DNA from: Streptomyces albospinus
Lineage (GTDB): Bacteria > Actinomycetota > Actinomycetes > Streptomycetales > Streptomycetaceae
Direction of reading: 5' to 3'
Length of the DNA stretch: 64,000 bases
NCBI RefSeq assembly: GCF_014648695.1
Contig: NZ_BMRP01000003.1
Location: 327,016-391,015 of the forward strand
Made by a program: the position numbers and the translations under genes. The notes under the pieces are model-generated. The model was not told where the DNA came from and did no database searches. It saw only the letters and a program-made list of their open reading frames with translations. This document shows positions 51,150 through 59,837 of this stretch, piece after piece; the first letter of the stretch is position 1, and each line of letters starts with the position of its first letter.

Positions 51150-51887
51150 ATGTACCACCTGACCGGCGTGACCAAGTGCTACCGCGACGGCGGCGACACG
51201 GTGCGGGCGCTGGACGGCATCGGTCTCTACGTCGAGGACGGCGGGACCCTCGTGCTCCAGGGCCCGCCCGGCGGCGGCAAGTCGACGCTGCTGCGGATCC
51301 TCGCGGGGCTGGAGCGCCCCACCCGCGGCAGCGTCGAGCTCGACGGCACGGATCTGGCCACGGTGACCGAGTCCCGTCTCGCCCGGATCCGTGCCGAGTC
51401 GATCGGCCTGCTCGGCCCCGACGCCGGACTGACCCCGGGCCGCACCGCCCGTCAGAACGTGGCCGGCGCCCTCGTCCCCCTGCGGCTGCATCCCGCCGAC
51501 CGCTGGGAACTGGCCGGCGACGCGCTGGAGGAGGTCGGGCTGTCGGGGCACATGGACTTCCTGCCGGGGGAGTTGGACGACCACGCGCGGCGCCGTACCG
51601 CCCTGGCGCGGGCCCTCGTCAAGCGGCCCACCGCGCTCCTGGCGGACCGGCCGACCGCCGGCCTCCCCGCTGCCGACCGCGCGGATTTCACCGAGCTGCT
51701 GGCCCGGCTGTGGAGCGAGCGGCGGCTCACCTGCGTCATCGCCACCGAGGACGACGCCCTGGCCCGGCGGGCGCCCCGGCGGGCGACGCTCTCCCGGGGG
51801 ACGGTGACCGCCGCCGGCAGCGGCGACCCGCAGGGGGACGGGGCCGATCGGCCCGCGCCCTGGTGTGCGAGCCGGAGCGCCCGGTAG
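51150..51887 (+). CDS. ABC-transporter-like ATPase with degenerate catalytic motifs
   Basis: 245 aa, similar overall to LolD/MacB-type subunits. Walker A is intact (GPPGGGKST, 38-46). The other motifs are not: the Q-loop position reads LLGPDAGL with no Gln, the LSGGQ signature is replaced by ELDDHA (about 141-146), Walker B LADEPT reads LADRPT with Arg167 in place of the catalytic Glu, and the H-loop THD is ATEDD. It probably binds nucleotide but hydrolyses poorly. No permease gene is adjacent. GGAGGAG lies 8-9 nt before ATG 51150. Its stop is 10 nt from the next gene. Confidence 0.8.
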   Translation: MYHLTGVTKCYRDGGDTVRALDGIGLYVEDGGTLVLQGPPGGGKSTLLRILAGLERPTRGSVELDGTDLATVTESRLARIRAESIGLLGPDAGLTPGRTARQNVAGALVPLRLHPADRWELAGDALEEVGLSGHMDFLPGELDDHARRRTALARALVKRPTALLADRPTAGLPAADRADFTELLARLWSERRLTCVIATEDDALARRAPRRATLSRGTVTAAGSGDPQGDGADRPAPWCASRSAR

Positions 51888-51897
51888 AAGAGGAGGT

Positions 51898-52788
51898 ATG
51901 ACCACAGAGCAGAGCGAGCCCCCGACCACGGCTCACCCCGCCCCGCATCCGCGCACCCCCAGTACCGACGAAATGGTGCGCGCCAACCAGGCCAACTGGG
52001 ATGCCCGCACGCCCGTCCATGTGGCCAGCGCGTTCTACGGCCTGGACGGCTCACGGAGCGCCGAGGACTGGTTCGCGCCGTTCGAGTGGACGGATCTCGG
52101 TGAGCTGGCCGGGCGCGACGTGCTGCACCTTCAGTGCCATCTGGGGACCGAGACGGCGGCGTTCGCCGACCGGGGCGCGCGGGCGGTCGGGCTCGACATC
52201 TCCGCCGAGGCGGTCGCGCAGGCCCGGCGGCTGGCCGGCGAGGCGGGCCGGGACATGGAGTTCGTCCGGGCGGATGTCCACCGGGCGGTCGAGGCGCTCG
52301 GGGACCGCCGGTTCGATGTGATCTACACGGGCAAGGGCGCGCTGTGCTACATCCCCGATGTCGCCGTCTGGGCGGGCATCGTCGCCGAACTGCTGCGGCC
52401 GGGCGGGACGTTCTACCTGGTGGAGTTCCATCCGCTGCTCGACTCGCTGGGCCCGACGCCGCACCCGGACGAGGACGGCCGCCACCTCGTCCTCCGCCAT
52501 GACTACCTGGCCGGCCGGGGCGCCATCCGGAGCGACTCCCCCGCCACGTACACCGACGGCCCGCCCCTCCAGGGCGCCACGACGAGCTACTCCTGGCGGC
52601 ACGGCGTCGGCGAGGTCGTCTCGGCCGTGGTCGGGGCCGGGCTGACGGTCCGCCGCGTCCGCGAGACCGAGCTGCTGCCCTGGCCGCGCTTCCCGTCGAT
52701 GGTGCCGTCCGAGAACGGCTGGTGGCGGCTGCCGCCGTCCGAGCCGATCATCCCGCTGCTGTACGCCCTGAAGGCCGTGAAGCCGTAG
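51898..52788 (+). CDS. Class I SAM-dependent methyltransferase
   Basis: 296 aa. Motif I is VLHLQCHLGTETAAFADRGA, followed by AVGLDISAEAVAQARRLA, FVRADVHRAVEAL, DVIYTGKGALCYIPDV and LLRPGGTFYLVEFHPLLD. This matches a common actinobacterial methyltransferase group of unknown substrate. AGGAGG lies only 1-2 nt before ATG 51898, unusually close, so efficient initiation may rely on coupling to the ATPase gene 10 nt upstream. Confidence 0.87.
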   Translation: MTTEQSEPPTTAHPAPHPRTPSTDEMVRANQANWDARTPVHVASAFYGLDGSRSAEDWFAPFEWTDLGELAGRDVLHLQCHLGTETAAFADRGARAVGLDISAEAVAQARRLAGEAGRDMEFVRADVHRAVEALGDRRFDVIYTGKGALCYIPDVAVWAGIVAELLRPGGTFYLVEFHPLLDSLGPTPHPDEDGRHLVLRHDYLAGRGAIRSDSPATYTDGPPLQGATTSYSWRHGVGEVVSAVVGAGLTVRRVRETELLPWPRFPSMVPSENGWWRLPPSEPIIPLLYALKAVKP

Positions 52789-53236
52789 CCGGCCGGGGTG
52801 CTGCGACGCTGCGCCGGTACACCGACCGCAGCAGTTGGTCCTTGGCCGGGCCGCCGACCCGCCACTCCAGTTCCCAGCGGTCGGCGCCGACGGCGGTGAA
52901 GGTCCCCGCGTAGTGGTCCTCGGCGCACGGGTGGCCGGCGGTCCAGCGGCCGGTGCGCAGATCCAGGTCGTGGAAGGGGCGGCCGTCGGCGAAGGTGATC
53001 TCGGCGGTGCCGTCGGGCCGGGGCAGCAGCCGCAGCGTGCGGGTGGCCGGGTGGACCGCCCCGCCCCAGGCCAGTTCGCCCTCCTCGACGTGCAGCAGGG
53101 CACCGCCGGCGCCGTCCGGGCGGAAGTCGGCGGTGCCCCGGAAGCTGCCCTCGGCGCCGGCCCGCAGGTCGTACACCGCGCGCTCGACGTGCCAGCGGCC
53201 GGCCAGATAGGCGGCTGCGTCGGGGACCGGATGCAT
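52748..53236 (-). CDS. DUF6314 family protein
   Basis: 162 aa. Lipocalin-like beta-rich sequence: YLAGRWHVERAVYDLRAGAE, GSFRGTADFRPDG, LHVEEGELAWGG, FHDLDLRTGRWTAGHPCAED, YAGTFTAVGADRWELEWRV. ATG 53236 begins the domain. Its 3' end overlaps that of the methyltransferase by 41 nt, tail to tail, which means no room for a separate terminator. Function unknown. Confidence 0.82.
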   Translation of the reverse strand: MHPVPDAAAYLAGRWHVERAVYDLRAGAEGSFRGTADFRPDGAGGALLHVEEGELAWGGAVHPATRTLRLLPRPDGTAEITFADGRPFHDLDLRTGRWTAGHPCAEDHYAGTFTAVGADRWELEWRVGGPAKDQLLRSVYRRSVAAPRPATASRPSGRTAAG

Positions 53237-53411
53237 GCCCCCATTGTCCCGGAAGCCCGCGCCGTCACCCCATCGGCCCCGACCCCCGCCGTCCGCCTCT
53301 CCCCCGGCCCCTCGCACCGTGCGGTCCCCTGGCGCCCGCCCTACGCTCGGTATCGAGATCGTCACCGCTACGCAGCCGCCCGCCCGGAGACCGAGACCGG
53401 AGGCCCGCCCC

Positions 53412-54881
53412 ATGCCCGAGCTGTTCATCGGCGGTCAGTGGACCGCAGCGGCCGACGGGCAGGTGCGGGAGATCCGCTGCCCGGCGGACGGCCGGCTGGT
53501 CGCGACCGTCGACGAGGGCGGGCCGAAGGACGTGGATGCGGCGATCACCGCCGCCCGGATCGCGTTCGACGACGGGTCCTGGCCGCGCACGCCGACCGCC
53601 GAGCGGGGCCGCATCGTCCTGCGCGTCGCCGAACTGCTGGAGCGCGACAAGGACACGCTGGCCCGCGCCGAGTCCCTGGACACCGGGAAGCGGCTGGTGG
53701 AGAGCGCGTACGACATGGACGACATCGCCAACTGCTTCCGGTACTTCGGCAATCTCGGCGCGGCCGGCGGTACCGACCGGGTGGTGGACACCGGCACCGC
53801 GGAGACCGACAGCTCGGTGCGGCACGAGCCGGTCGGGGTCTGCGCGCTGATCACGCCGTGGAACTACCCGCTGCTCCAGACCGCCTGGAAGGTCGCCCCG
53901 GCCCTGGTCACCGGCAATACGTTCATCCTGAAGCCGAGCGAGCTGACCCCGCACACCGCGATCCACCTGATGCGGCTGCTGGCGGAGGCGGGCGTCCCGG
54001 ACGGGGTGGCCAACCTGGTGCTGGGCACCGGCCCGGTCGTGGGCGCGCCGCTGACCGAGGATCCCCGGGTGGACATGGTGTCGTTCACCGGCGGGCTGCT
54101 CACCGGCCGCCGGATCATGGCCGCCGCCGCGCCCACCGTCAAGAAGATCGCCCTCGAACTGGGCGGCAAGAACCCCAACATCGTCTTCGCGGACGCCGAC
54201 TTCGACACCGCGGTCGACTACGCCCTGACGGCCGTCTTCCTGCACTCCGGGCAGGTCTGCTCGGCGGGGGCCCGGCTGCTGGTCCAGGACCGGTTGCACG
54301 ACAAGTTCGTCGAGGAGGTGGTGGCGCGGGCCCGGCGGATCCGGCCGGGCGGGCCGTTCGACGAGCTGGCCCGTACCGGTCCGCTGATCTCCGCGGCGCA
54401 CCGGGCGAAGGTCGAGGCGTATGTGGCGGCCGGGATCGAGGAGGGCGCGGTACTGCGCTGCGGCGGCCGGGCGCCGGACGACCCGGAGCTGGCGGACGGC
54501 TTCTACTACCTGCCGACGGTGCTGGACGAGTGCACGCCGGACATGTCCGTGGTGCGCGACGAGTCGTTCGGGCCGGTGCTGACCGTGGAGCGCTTCCGGG
54601 ACGAGGACGAGGCGGTGTCGCTCGCCAACGACACGGTGTACGGGCTGGCCGGGGCGGTGTGGACGCAGGACGGCGAGCGCGCGCACCGGGTCGCCGCCCG
54701 GATGCGGGCGGGCACCGTGTGGATCAACGACTTCCATCCGTACGTCCCGCAGGCCGAGTGGGGCGGGATGAAGCAGTCCGGCATCGGGCGCGAGCTGGGG
54801 CCGGCCGGGCTGGCGGAATACCAGGAGGCCAAGCACATCTGGCGCAACACGGCCCCGCGTCCGCAGAGGTGGTTCGAGTGA
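53412..54881 (+). CDS. Aldehyde dehydrogenase, betaine-aldehyde-dehydrogenase-like
   Basis: 489 aa NAD(P)-dependent enzyme. Seen: GVCALITPWNYPLLQTAWKV, ALVTGNTFILKPSELTP, the catalytic Glu in ALELGGKNPNIVFADADFD, the catalytic Cys in HSGQVCSAGARLLVQD, and ESFGPVLTVERF. The nearby GMC alcohol oxidase suggests the pair oxidises an alcohol such as choline to its acid (betaine). The GTG of the permease overlaps its stop. Confidence 0.88.
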   Translation: MPELFIGGQWTAAADGQVREIRCPADGRLVATVDEGGPKDVDAAITAARIAFDDGSWPRTPTAERGRIVLRVAELLERDKDTLARAESLDTGKRLVESAYDMDDIANCFRYFGNLGAAGGTDRVVDTGTAETDSSVRHEPVGVCALITPWNYPLLQTAWKVAPALVTGNTFILKPSELTPHTAIHLMRLLAEAGVPDGVANLVLGTGPVVGAPLTEDPRVDMVSFTGGLLTGRRIMAAAAPTVKKIALELGGKNPNIVFADADFDTAVDYALTAVFLHSGQVCSAGARLLVQDRLHDKFVEEVVARARRIRPGGPFDELARTGPLISAAHRAKVEAYVAAGIEEGAVLRCGGRAPDDPELADGFYYLPTVLDECTPDMSVVRDESFGPVLTVERFRDEDEAVSLANDTVYGLAGAVWTQDGERAHRVAARMRAGTVWINDFHPYVPQAEWGGMKQSGIGRELGPAGLAEYQEAKHIWRNTAPRPQRWFE

Positions 54882-56473
54882 CCGACGCCGGCTCCGGATC
54901 CGACGCCGCGCCCGGCTCCGTAGCCCCGGGTGCCGGCGCGGAGGGCGCGCCGGACGGCGGTTCCCATGACGACGGCGCGCTCGCCGAGCTCGGCTACAAG
55001 CCCGAACTCAAGCGCACCCTCGGCAACTTCCACACCTTCGCCGCCGGCATCAGCTACATCTCGATCCTCACCGGCACCTTCCAGCTGTTCTACTTCGGTG
55101 TCAGCCACGGCGGCCCGGCGTACTGGTGGTCCTGGCCGATGGTCTTCGCGGGCCAGCTGATGGTGGCGCTGTGCTTCTGCGAGCTGGCCGCCCGCTATCC
55201 GGTGGCCGGGTCGATCTACAACTGGGCCAAGCAGTTGGGCGGTCCGCACGTGGGCTGGCTGGGCGGCTGGATGATGCTGACCGCCTCGATGGTCTCGCTG
55301 GCCGCGGTGGCGCTGGCGTATCAGGTGACGCTGCCCCAGATCTCGTCGTGGTTCCAGTTCATCGGCAACGGCACCGGGAAGACGGACGCGGCGGCCAACG
55401 CCGTGCTGCTCGGCGCCGTGCTCATCACGTTCACCACGCTGGTCAACGCCTTCGGCGTCAAGCTGATGGCGCGCATCAACTCGGCGGGCGTGGCCATCGA
55501 GTTGATCGCCGCCATCGTGCTGATCCTGCTGCTCGCCGCGCACATCACCCGGGGGCCCGCCGCGGTGACCCAGACCTTCGGCCTGGGCCGCGGGGAGAGC
55601 CTGGGCTACTTCGGCGCGTTCCTGACCGCCTCGCTGGCCTCCGCCTACGTCATGTACGGCTTCGACACGGCCTCGTCGCTCGGCGAGGAGTCAAAGGACC
55701 CGGCCCGCAACGCGCCCCGCGCGATCCTGCGGGCCCTGGTCGCCTCGTTCGTCATCGGCGGCCTGATCCTGCTCTTCGCCCTGCTGGCGGTCCCCGATCT
55801 GCACTCCGAGAAGCTGTCGGTGGACGGCCTCCAGTACGTGGTGCTCTCCACCCTGGGATCGACCGTCGGGCAGTTGGTGCTGTGGTGCGTGGTCATCGCG
55901 ATCACCGTCTGCGAACTGGCGGTGCACACCGCGGGCATCCGGCTCGCCTTCGCGATGGCCCGCGACAACAACCTCCCGGCATCGTCCCTGCTCGCCAGGG
56001 TGAGCCCGCGCTTCCAGACGCCGGTGCTGCCCGCGATCATCATCGGCCTGGTCGGGGTCGGCATCCTGCTCATCAACGTCAACCAGCCGCAGATCTTCTC
56101 GGTGATCACCAGCATCGCGATCATCATGATCTACCTGGCGTATCTGCTGGTCACGCTGCCGATGCTGATGCAGCGGCTGCGCGGCCGGTGGACGCCGGTG
56201 CCCGGCCGGTTCTCGCTCGGCAGGTTCGGGCTGCCGGTGAACGTCCTCACCGTGCTGTGGGGCCTGGGGATGTCCGTCAATCTCGCCTGGCCGCGGGCCG
56301 CGGTCTACAACGCGACCGGCCCGCAGCACTGGTACCTGCGCTGGGGCGCCTTCCTGTTCATCGGCGTCGTGGCGCTCGGCGGCTTCGCCTACTACTGGTG
56401 CGTCCAGCGCCACCGCACCGGCGTCCTCGCCGCCCACGCCGCCGACACCGACGGCAGCGGCACCACTCCCTGA
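54878..56473 (+). CDS. APC-superfamily amino acid/amine permease
   Basis: 531 aa, about 12 helices after a 35-residue Gly/Ala/Asp tail. Seen: LGNFHTFAAGISYISILTGT, CFCELAARYPVAGSIYNWAK, YGFDTASSLGEESKDPARNA, and IRLAFAMARDNNLPASSLLA. It belongs to the APC group with choline/ethanolamine/GABA-type members. GTG 54878 overlaps the dehydrogenase stop (GTGA). Import of the substrate for the flanking enzymes is the obvious role. Confidence 0.88.
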   Translation: MTDAGSGSDAAPGSVAPGAGAEGAPDGGSHDDGALAELGYKPELKRTLGNFHTFAAGISYISILTGTFQLFYFGVSHGGPAYWWSWPMVFAGQLMVALCFCELAARYPVAGSIYNWAKQLGGPHVGWLGGWMMLTASMVSLAAVALAYQVTLPQISSWFQFIGNGTGKTDAAANAVLLGAVLITFTTLVNAFGVKLMARINSAGVAIELIAAIVLILLLAAHITRGPAAVTQTFGLGRGESLGYFGAFLTASLASAYVMYGFDTASSLGEESKDPARNAPRAILRALVASFVIGGLILLFALLAVPDLHSEKLSVDGLQYVVLSTLGSTVGQLVLWCVVIAITVCELAVHTAGIRLAFAMARDNNLPASSLLARVSPRFQTPVLPAIIIGLVGVGILLINVNQPQIFSVITSIAIIMIYLAYLLVTLPMLMQRLRGRWTPVPGRFSLGRFGLPVNVLTVLWGLGMSVNLAWPRAAVYNATGPQHWYLRWGAFLFIGVVALGGFAYYWCVQRHRTGVLAAHAADTDGSGTTP

Positions 56474-56499
56474 CCCTCCCCCGACCTGGAGACGGCACG

Positions 56500-58071
56500 A
56501 TGGACCGAGAAGCCCCGGTGGACCAGCTCGACTCGTTCGACTACGTCGTGGTCGGCGGCGGCACCGCCGGCGCGGTCGTCGCGGCCCGGCTGAGCGAGGA
56601 CCCGTCCGTCACCGTATGCCTGCTGGAGGCCGGGCCCTCCGACGTCGGCGACGACAACATCCTGCGGCTGGACCGCTGGATGGCGCTCCTCGAATCCGGC
56701 TACGACTGGGACTACCCCGTCGAGCCGCAGGAGAACGGCAACAGCTTCATGCGGCACGCCCGCGCCCGGGTGCTGGGCGGCTGCTCCTCGCACAACTCCT
56801 GTATCGCCTTCTGGGCCCCCGCCGAAGACCTCGACGAGTGGGCCGCCAGGGGCTGTACGGGCTGGAGCGCGGCCGACTGCTTCCCGCTGTTCCAGCGCCT
56901 GGAGACCAATGACGCCCCCGGCGGCCACCACGGCCGCAGCGGCCCGGTCACCCTCCGCACCGTCCCGCCCAAGGACCCCTGCGGAGTCGCCCTGCTGGAG
57001 GCCTGTGCGGCGGCGGGCATCCCCACCACGCCGTTCAACACCGGCGAGACCGTCGTCCGGGGCGCGGACTGGTTCCAGATCAACTGCCGCCCCGACGGCA
57101 CCCGTTCGTCCGCCTCGGTCTCCTACCTCCACCCGGTCATGGGCACCCGCCGCAACCTCGACGTGCGCACCGGGGTCCAGGCCAAGCGGCTGCGCTTCGA
57201 CGCCGCGCGGCACTGCACGGGCGTGGACTACCTCTCCCCCGACCTGATCCACACCCGCACCGTCCACGCCCGCCGCGAGGTCGTCGTCTCCTGCGGCGCC
57301 ATCGACTCCCCCAAGCTGCTGATGCTCTCCGGCATCGGCCCGGCCGACCACCTCCGCGCCACCGGCATCGAACCGCTGGTCGACTCCCCGGGCGTCGGCG
57401 CCAACCTCCAGGACCACCCCGAGGGCGTCATCATGTGGGACGCCAAACAGCCGATGGTCGACTCCTCCACCCAGTGGTGGGAGATCGGCATCTTCTACGA
57501 CACCGAGCCCGGCCTGGACCGCCCCGACCTGATGTTCCACTACGGGTCCGTGCCCTTCGACATGAACACCTACCGCCGCGGCTACCCCACCTCGGAGAAC
57601 GCCTTCTGCCTCACCCCCAACGTCACCCGCGCCCGCTCCCGCGGCACCGTCCGGCTGCGTACCCGCGACTTCCGCGACAAGCCGAAGGTCGACCCCCGGT
57701 ACTTCACCGACGAGCACGACATCCGCGTGATGACCTACGGCCTCCGGCTGGCCCGCGACATCATCTCCCGGCCCCCGATGGCCGATTGGGCCGGCACCGA
57801 ACTGGCCCCGGGACCCGCCGCGCGCACCGACGACGACCTGCTGGACTACATCCGCACCACCCACAACACCGTCTACCACCCCGCCTGCACCGTCCAGATG
57901 GGCGCCCCGGGCGATCCGACCGCCCCGCTGGACCCGCAGCTCCGCGTCAAGGGCGTCACCGGCCTGCGGGTGGCGGACGGCTCGGCGATGCCGCTCCTGA
58001 CGACCACCAATCCGTGCATCACGACGATGATGATCGGAGAGAAGTGCGCCGACCTGATCCGCGGCGATTGA
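56500..58071 (+). CDS. GMC-family flavoprotein oxidoreductase (choline-dehydrogenase-like)
   Basis: 523 aa FAD enzyme. FAD fold DYVVVGGGTAGAVVAARLSE, GMC signature 1-like HARARVLGGCSSHNSC, signature 2 VSCGAIDSPKLLMLSGIGP, active-site His in NTVYHPACTVQMG, and the C-terminal TTTNPCITTMMIGEKCADL. Choline is the best guess for an alcohol substrate given the aldehyde dehydrogenase and permease, but glucose- or polyethylene-glycol-type GMC enzymes cannot be excluded. 26 nt after the permease; GGAG precedes ATG 56500. Confidence 0.88.
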   Translation: MDREAPVDQLDSFDYVVVGGGTAGAVVAARLSEDPSVTVCLLEAGPSDVGDDNILRLDRWMALLESGYDWDYPVEPQENGNSFMRHARARVLGGCSSHNSCIAFWAPAEDLDEWAARGCTGWSAADCFPLFQRLETNDAPGGHHGRSGPVTLRTVPPKDPCGVALLEACAAAGIPTTPFNTGETVVRGADWFQINCRPDGTRSSASVSYLHPVMGTRRNLDVRTGVQAKRLRFDAARHCTGVDYLSPDLIHTRTVHARREVVVSCGAIDSPKLLMLSGIGPADHLRATGIEPLVDSPGVGANLQDHPEGVIMWDAKQPMVDSSTQWWEIGIFYDTEPGLDRPDLMFHYGSVPFDMNTYRRGYPTSENAFCLTPNVTRARSRGTVRLRTRDFRDKPKVDPRYFTDEHDIRVMTYGLRLARDIISRPPMADWAGTELAPGPAARTDDDLLDYIRTTHNTVYHPACTVQMGAPGDPTAPLDPQLRVKGVTGLRVADGSAMPLLTTTNPCITTMMIGEKCADLIRGD

Positions 58072-58198
58072 CGCCGATTGCCCGTCCCCGCCGCTGAGTT
58101 CACCTCTCCTTCACCCGCCCGACCACCACCGGGGCCGCGCCCGTCCCCCGCTCCTGTGAGCCTCCATCCGTTTCCCGAGGCCCAGGAGGCGACACGTG

Positions 58199-59794
58199 AT
58201 GCAGCCCTCACGCCGATCGGTGCTGCGCGGCGCCACCGCAGCCGGCGCGCTGGCGGCGGTCCCCGGTTCCGCCCTGCTCTGGGCGCGCCCCGCCGTCGCC
58301 GGCACCCCGTCCCCGGAGCAGATCCACCTCCAGTACGGCGACGAGCCGGCCCGGCGGATGACCGTCTCCTGGGCCACCGGCAGCTCGGTGCGCCGCCCGC
58401 GGCTGCGCCTGGGCACCCCGCACCAGGGCGTCGGCCGCACCGTGCCGGCCGAGACCCGCACGTACGTCGACGGCCTCAACAAGGTGGAGACCTACACCCA
58501 CCACGTACGGCTGCACGGCCTGCGCCCCGACACCACGTATGTCTACGAGGTGCTGCACGACGGCGCGGCGCCCGTGCGGGGCACCTTCCGTACCGCCCCC
58601 GGCCACGAGCGGACCGCCTTCCGCTTCACCAGCTTCGGCGACCTGGGCACCGGAAGCACCGCCTGGAAGAAGTCGGCGCTGCACGGCGCCGCCGCGGTCC
58701 GCCAGGTCGAGCGGTTCGACCCGCTCTTCCACCTGCTCAACGGCGACCTCGCGTACGCCAACAACAACCCCGACCGGCAGCCCCAGTGCTGGGACGCGTT
58801 CATGGGCAACATGGCCGTCTCGGCCCGCAACCGGCCGTGGATGCCGGCCCCCGGCAACCACGAGGTCGAACTCGGCGGCGGTGAGCTGGGCTACGCCTCG
58901 TACACCACCCGCTTCGCGCTGCCGGACAACGGGACACGGGACCACTGCGGGAACTGGTACAGCTTCCGGGTCGGCTCGGTGCTCTTCGTCTCGCTGGACG
59001 GCAACGACCTCGCGGTCGAGGACGACGCCAGCCAGGACCCGGTCACCGGCCGCTCCCTCTACATCAGCGGCTACAGCGAGGGCGCCCAACTCCGCTGGCT
59101 GGAACGCATATTGAGCCGGGCCCGGGCGGACCGCGGGGTGGACTGGATCGTCGCCTCGATGCACCAGTTCGCGATGTCCTCGTCCGCGAGCAGCCACGGC
59201 GGCGACATGGGCATCCGCGAGCAGCTGCTCCCGGTCCTCGACCGGTACGGCGTCGACCTGGTCCTGTGCGGCCACGACCACGACTACGAGCGCACCCACC
59301 CGGTCCGCGGCACCGACCCCCACTCGCTGCTGCGCCCCGCCGTGGTGGACGACCGGCTGGACGACATCGACACGTCCCGGGGCACGGTCCACCTCGTCCT
59401 CGGTGGCGGCGGCACCGCCTCCCACGACGGCACCTATCTGCCCGACCCCGACCACGACGGCGTCCCCAACGCCTTCGTCCGCACCAGGCGCCTCCCGTAC
59501 AAGGCCGACCCGGACGCGACGGAGAAGGCCACCTGGTCGGCGGTCCGCGACCCGGACACGCACTACCCGTACGGCATCGCGGTCTTCGACGTCGACCCGG
59601 GCCACCGCCCCGGCGCCCGCACCACGATCACGGTGAGCTACTACCACAGCCCCGCCGCGACCCCGGTCGACCCGGCCCCGCGCCCGGTCCTCTTCGACCG
59701 CTTCACCCTGCACCGCAACCGCCGCGACGGTTTCCCCCACCAGGCCGCCCGGCCGGGCACGGCGGCGGCTCCGGCAACGGCCCACCGCCGCTGA
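58199..59794 (+). CDS. Tat-exported purple-acid-phosphatase-like metallophosphoesterase
   Basis: 531 aa. A twin-Arg signal (RRSVLRGATAAGAL) with AXA cut near residue 34. A fibronectin-like N-domain (MTVSWATGSSVRRPRLRLGT) precedes the metallophosphoesterase core: SFGDLGTGS, NGDLAYA, PGNHEVE, VASMHQFAMS, and CGHDHDYERTHP, carrying the metal ligands D, D, N, H, H. It likely releases phosphate from organic esters outside the cell. AGGAGG lies 9 nt before ATG 58199 and 6 nt before GTG 58196. Confidence 0.92.
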   Translation: MQPSRRSVLRGATAAGALAAVPGSALLWARPAVAGTPSPEQIHLQYGDEPARRMTVSWATGSSVRRPRLRLGTPHQGVGRTVPAETRTYVDGLNKVETYTHHVRLHGLRPDTTYVYEVLHDGAAPVRGTFRTAPGHERTAFRFTSFGDLGTGSTAWKKSALHGAAAVRQVERFDPLFHLLNGDLAYANNNPDRQPQCWDAFMGNMAVSARNRPWMPAPGNHEVELGGGELGYASYTTRFALPDNGTRDHCGNWYSFRVGSVLFVSLDGNDLAVEDDASQDPVTGRSLYISGYSEGAQLRWLERILSRARADRGVDWIVASMHQFAMSSSASSHGGDMGIREQLLPVLDRYGVDLVLCGHDHDYERTHPVRGTDPHSLLRPAVVDDRLDDIDTSRGTVHLVLGGGGTASHDGTYLPDPDHDGVPNAFVRTRRLPYKADPDATEKATWSAVRDPDTHYPYGIAVFDVDPGHRPGARTTITVSYYHSPAATPVDPAPRPVLFDRFTLHRNRRDGFPHQAARPGTAAAPATAHRR

Positions 59795-59837
59795 GCAGTC
59801 GGCGGCGGGCACCCGTGGCGGGGCGGCCGAACCGCGG

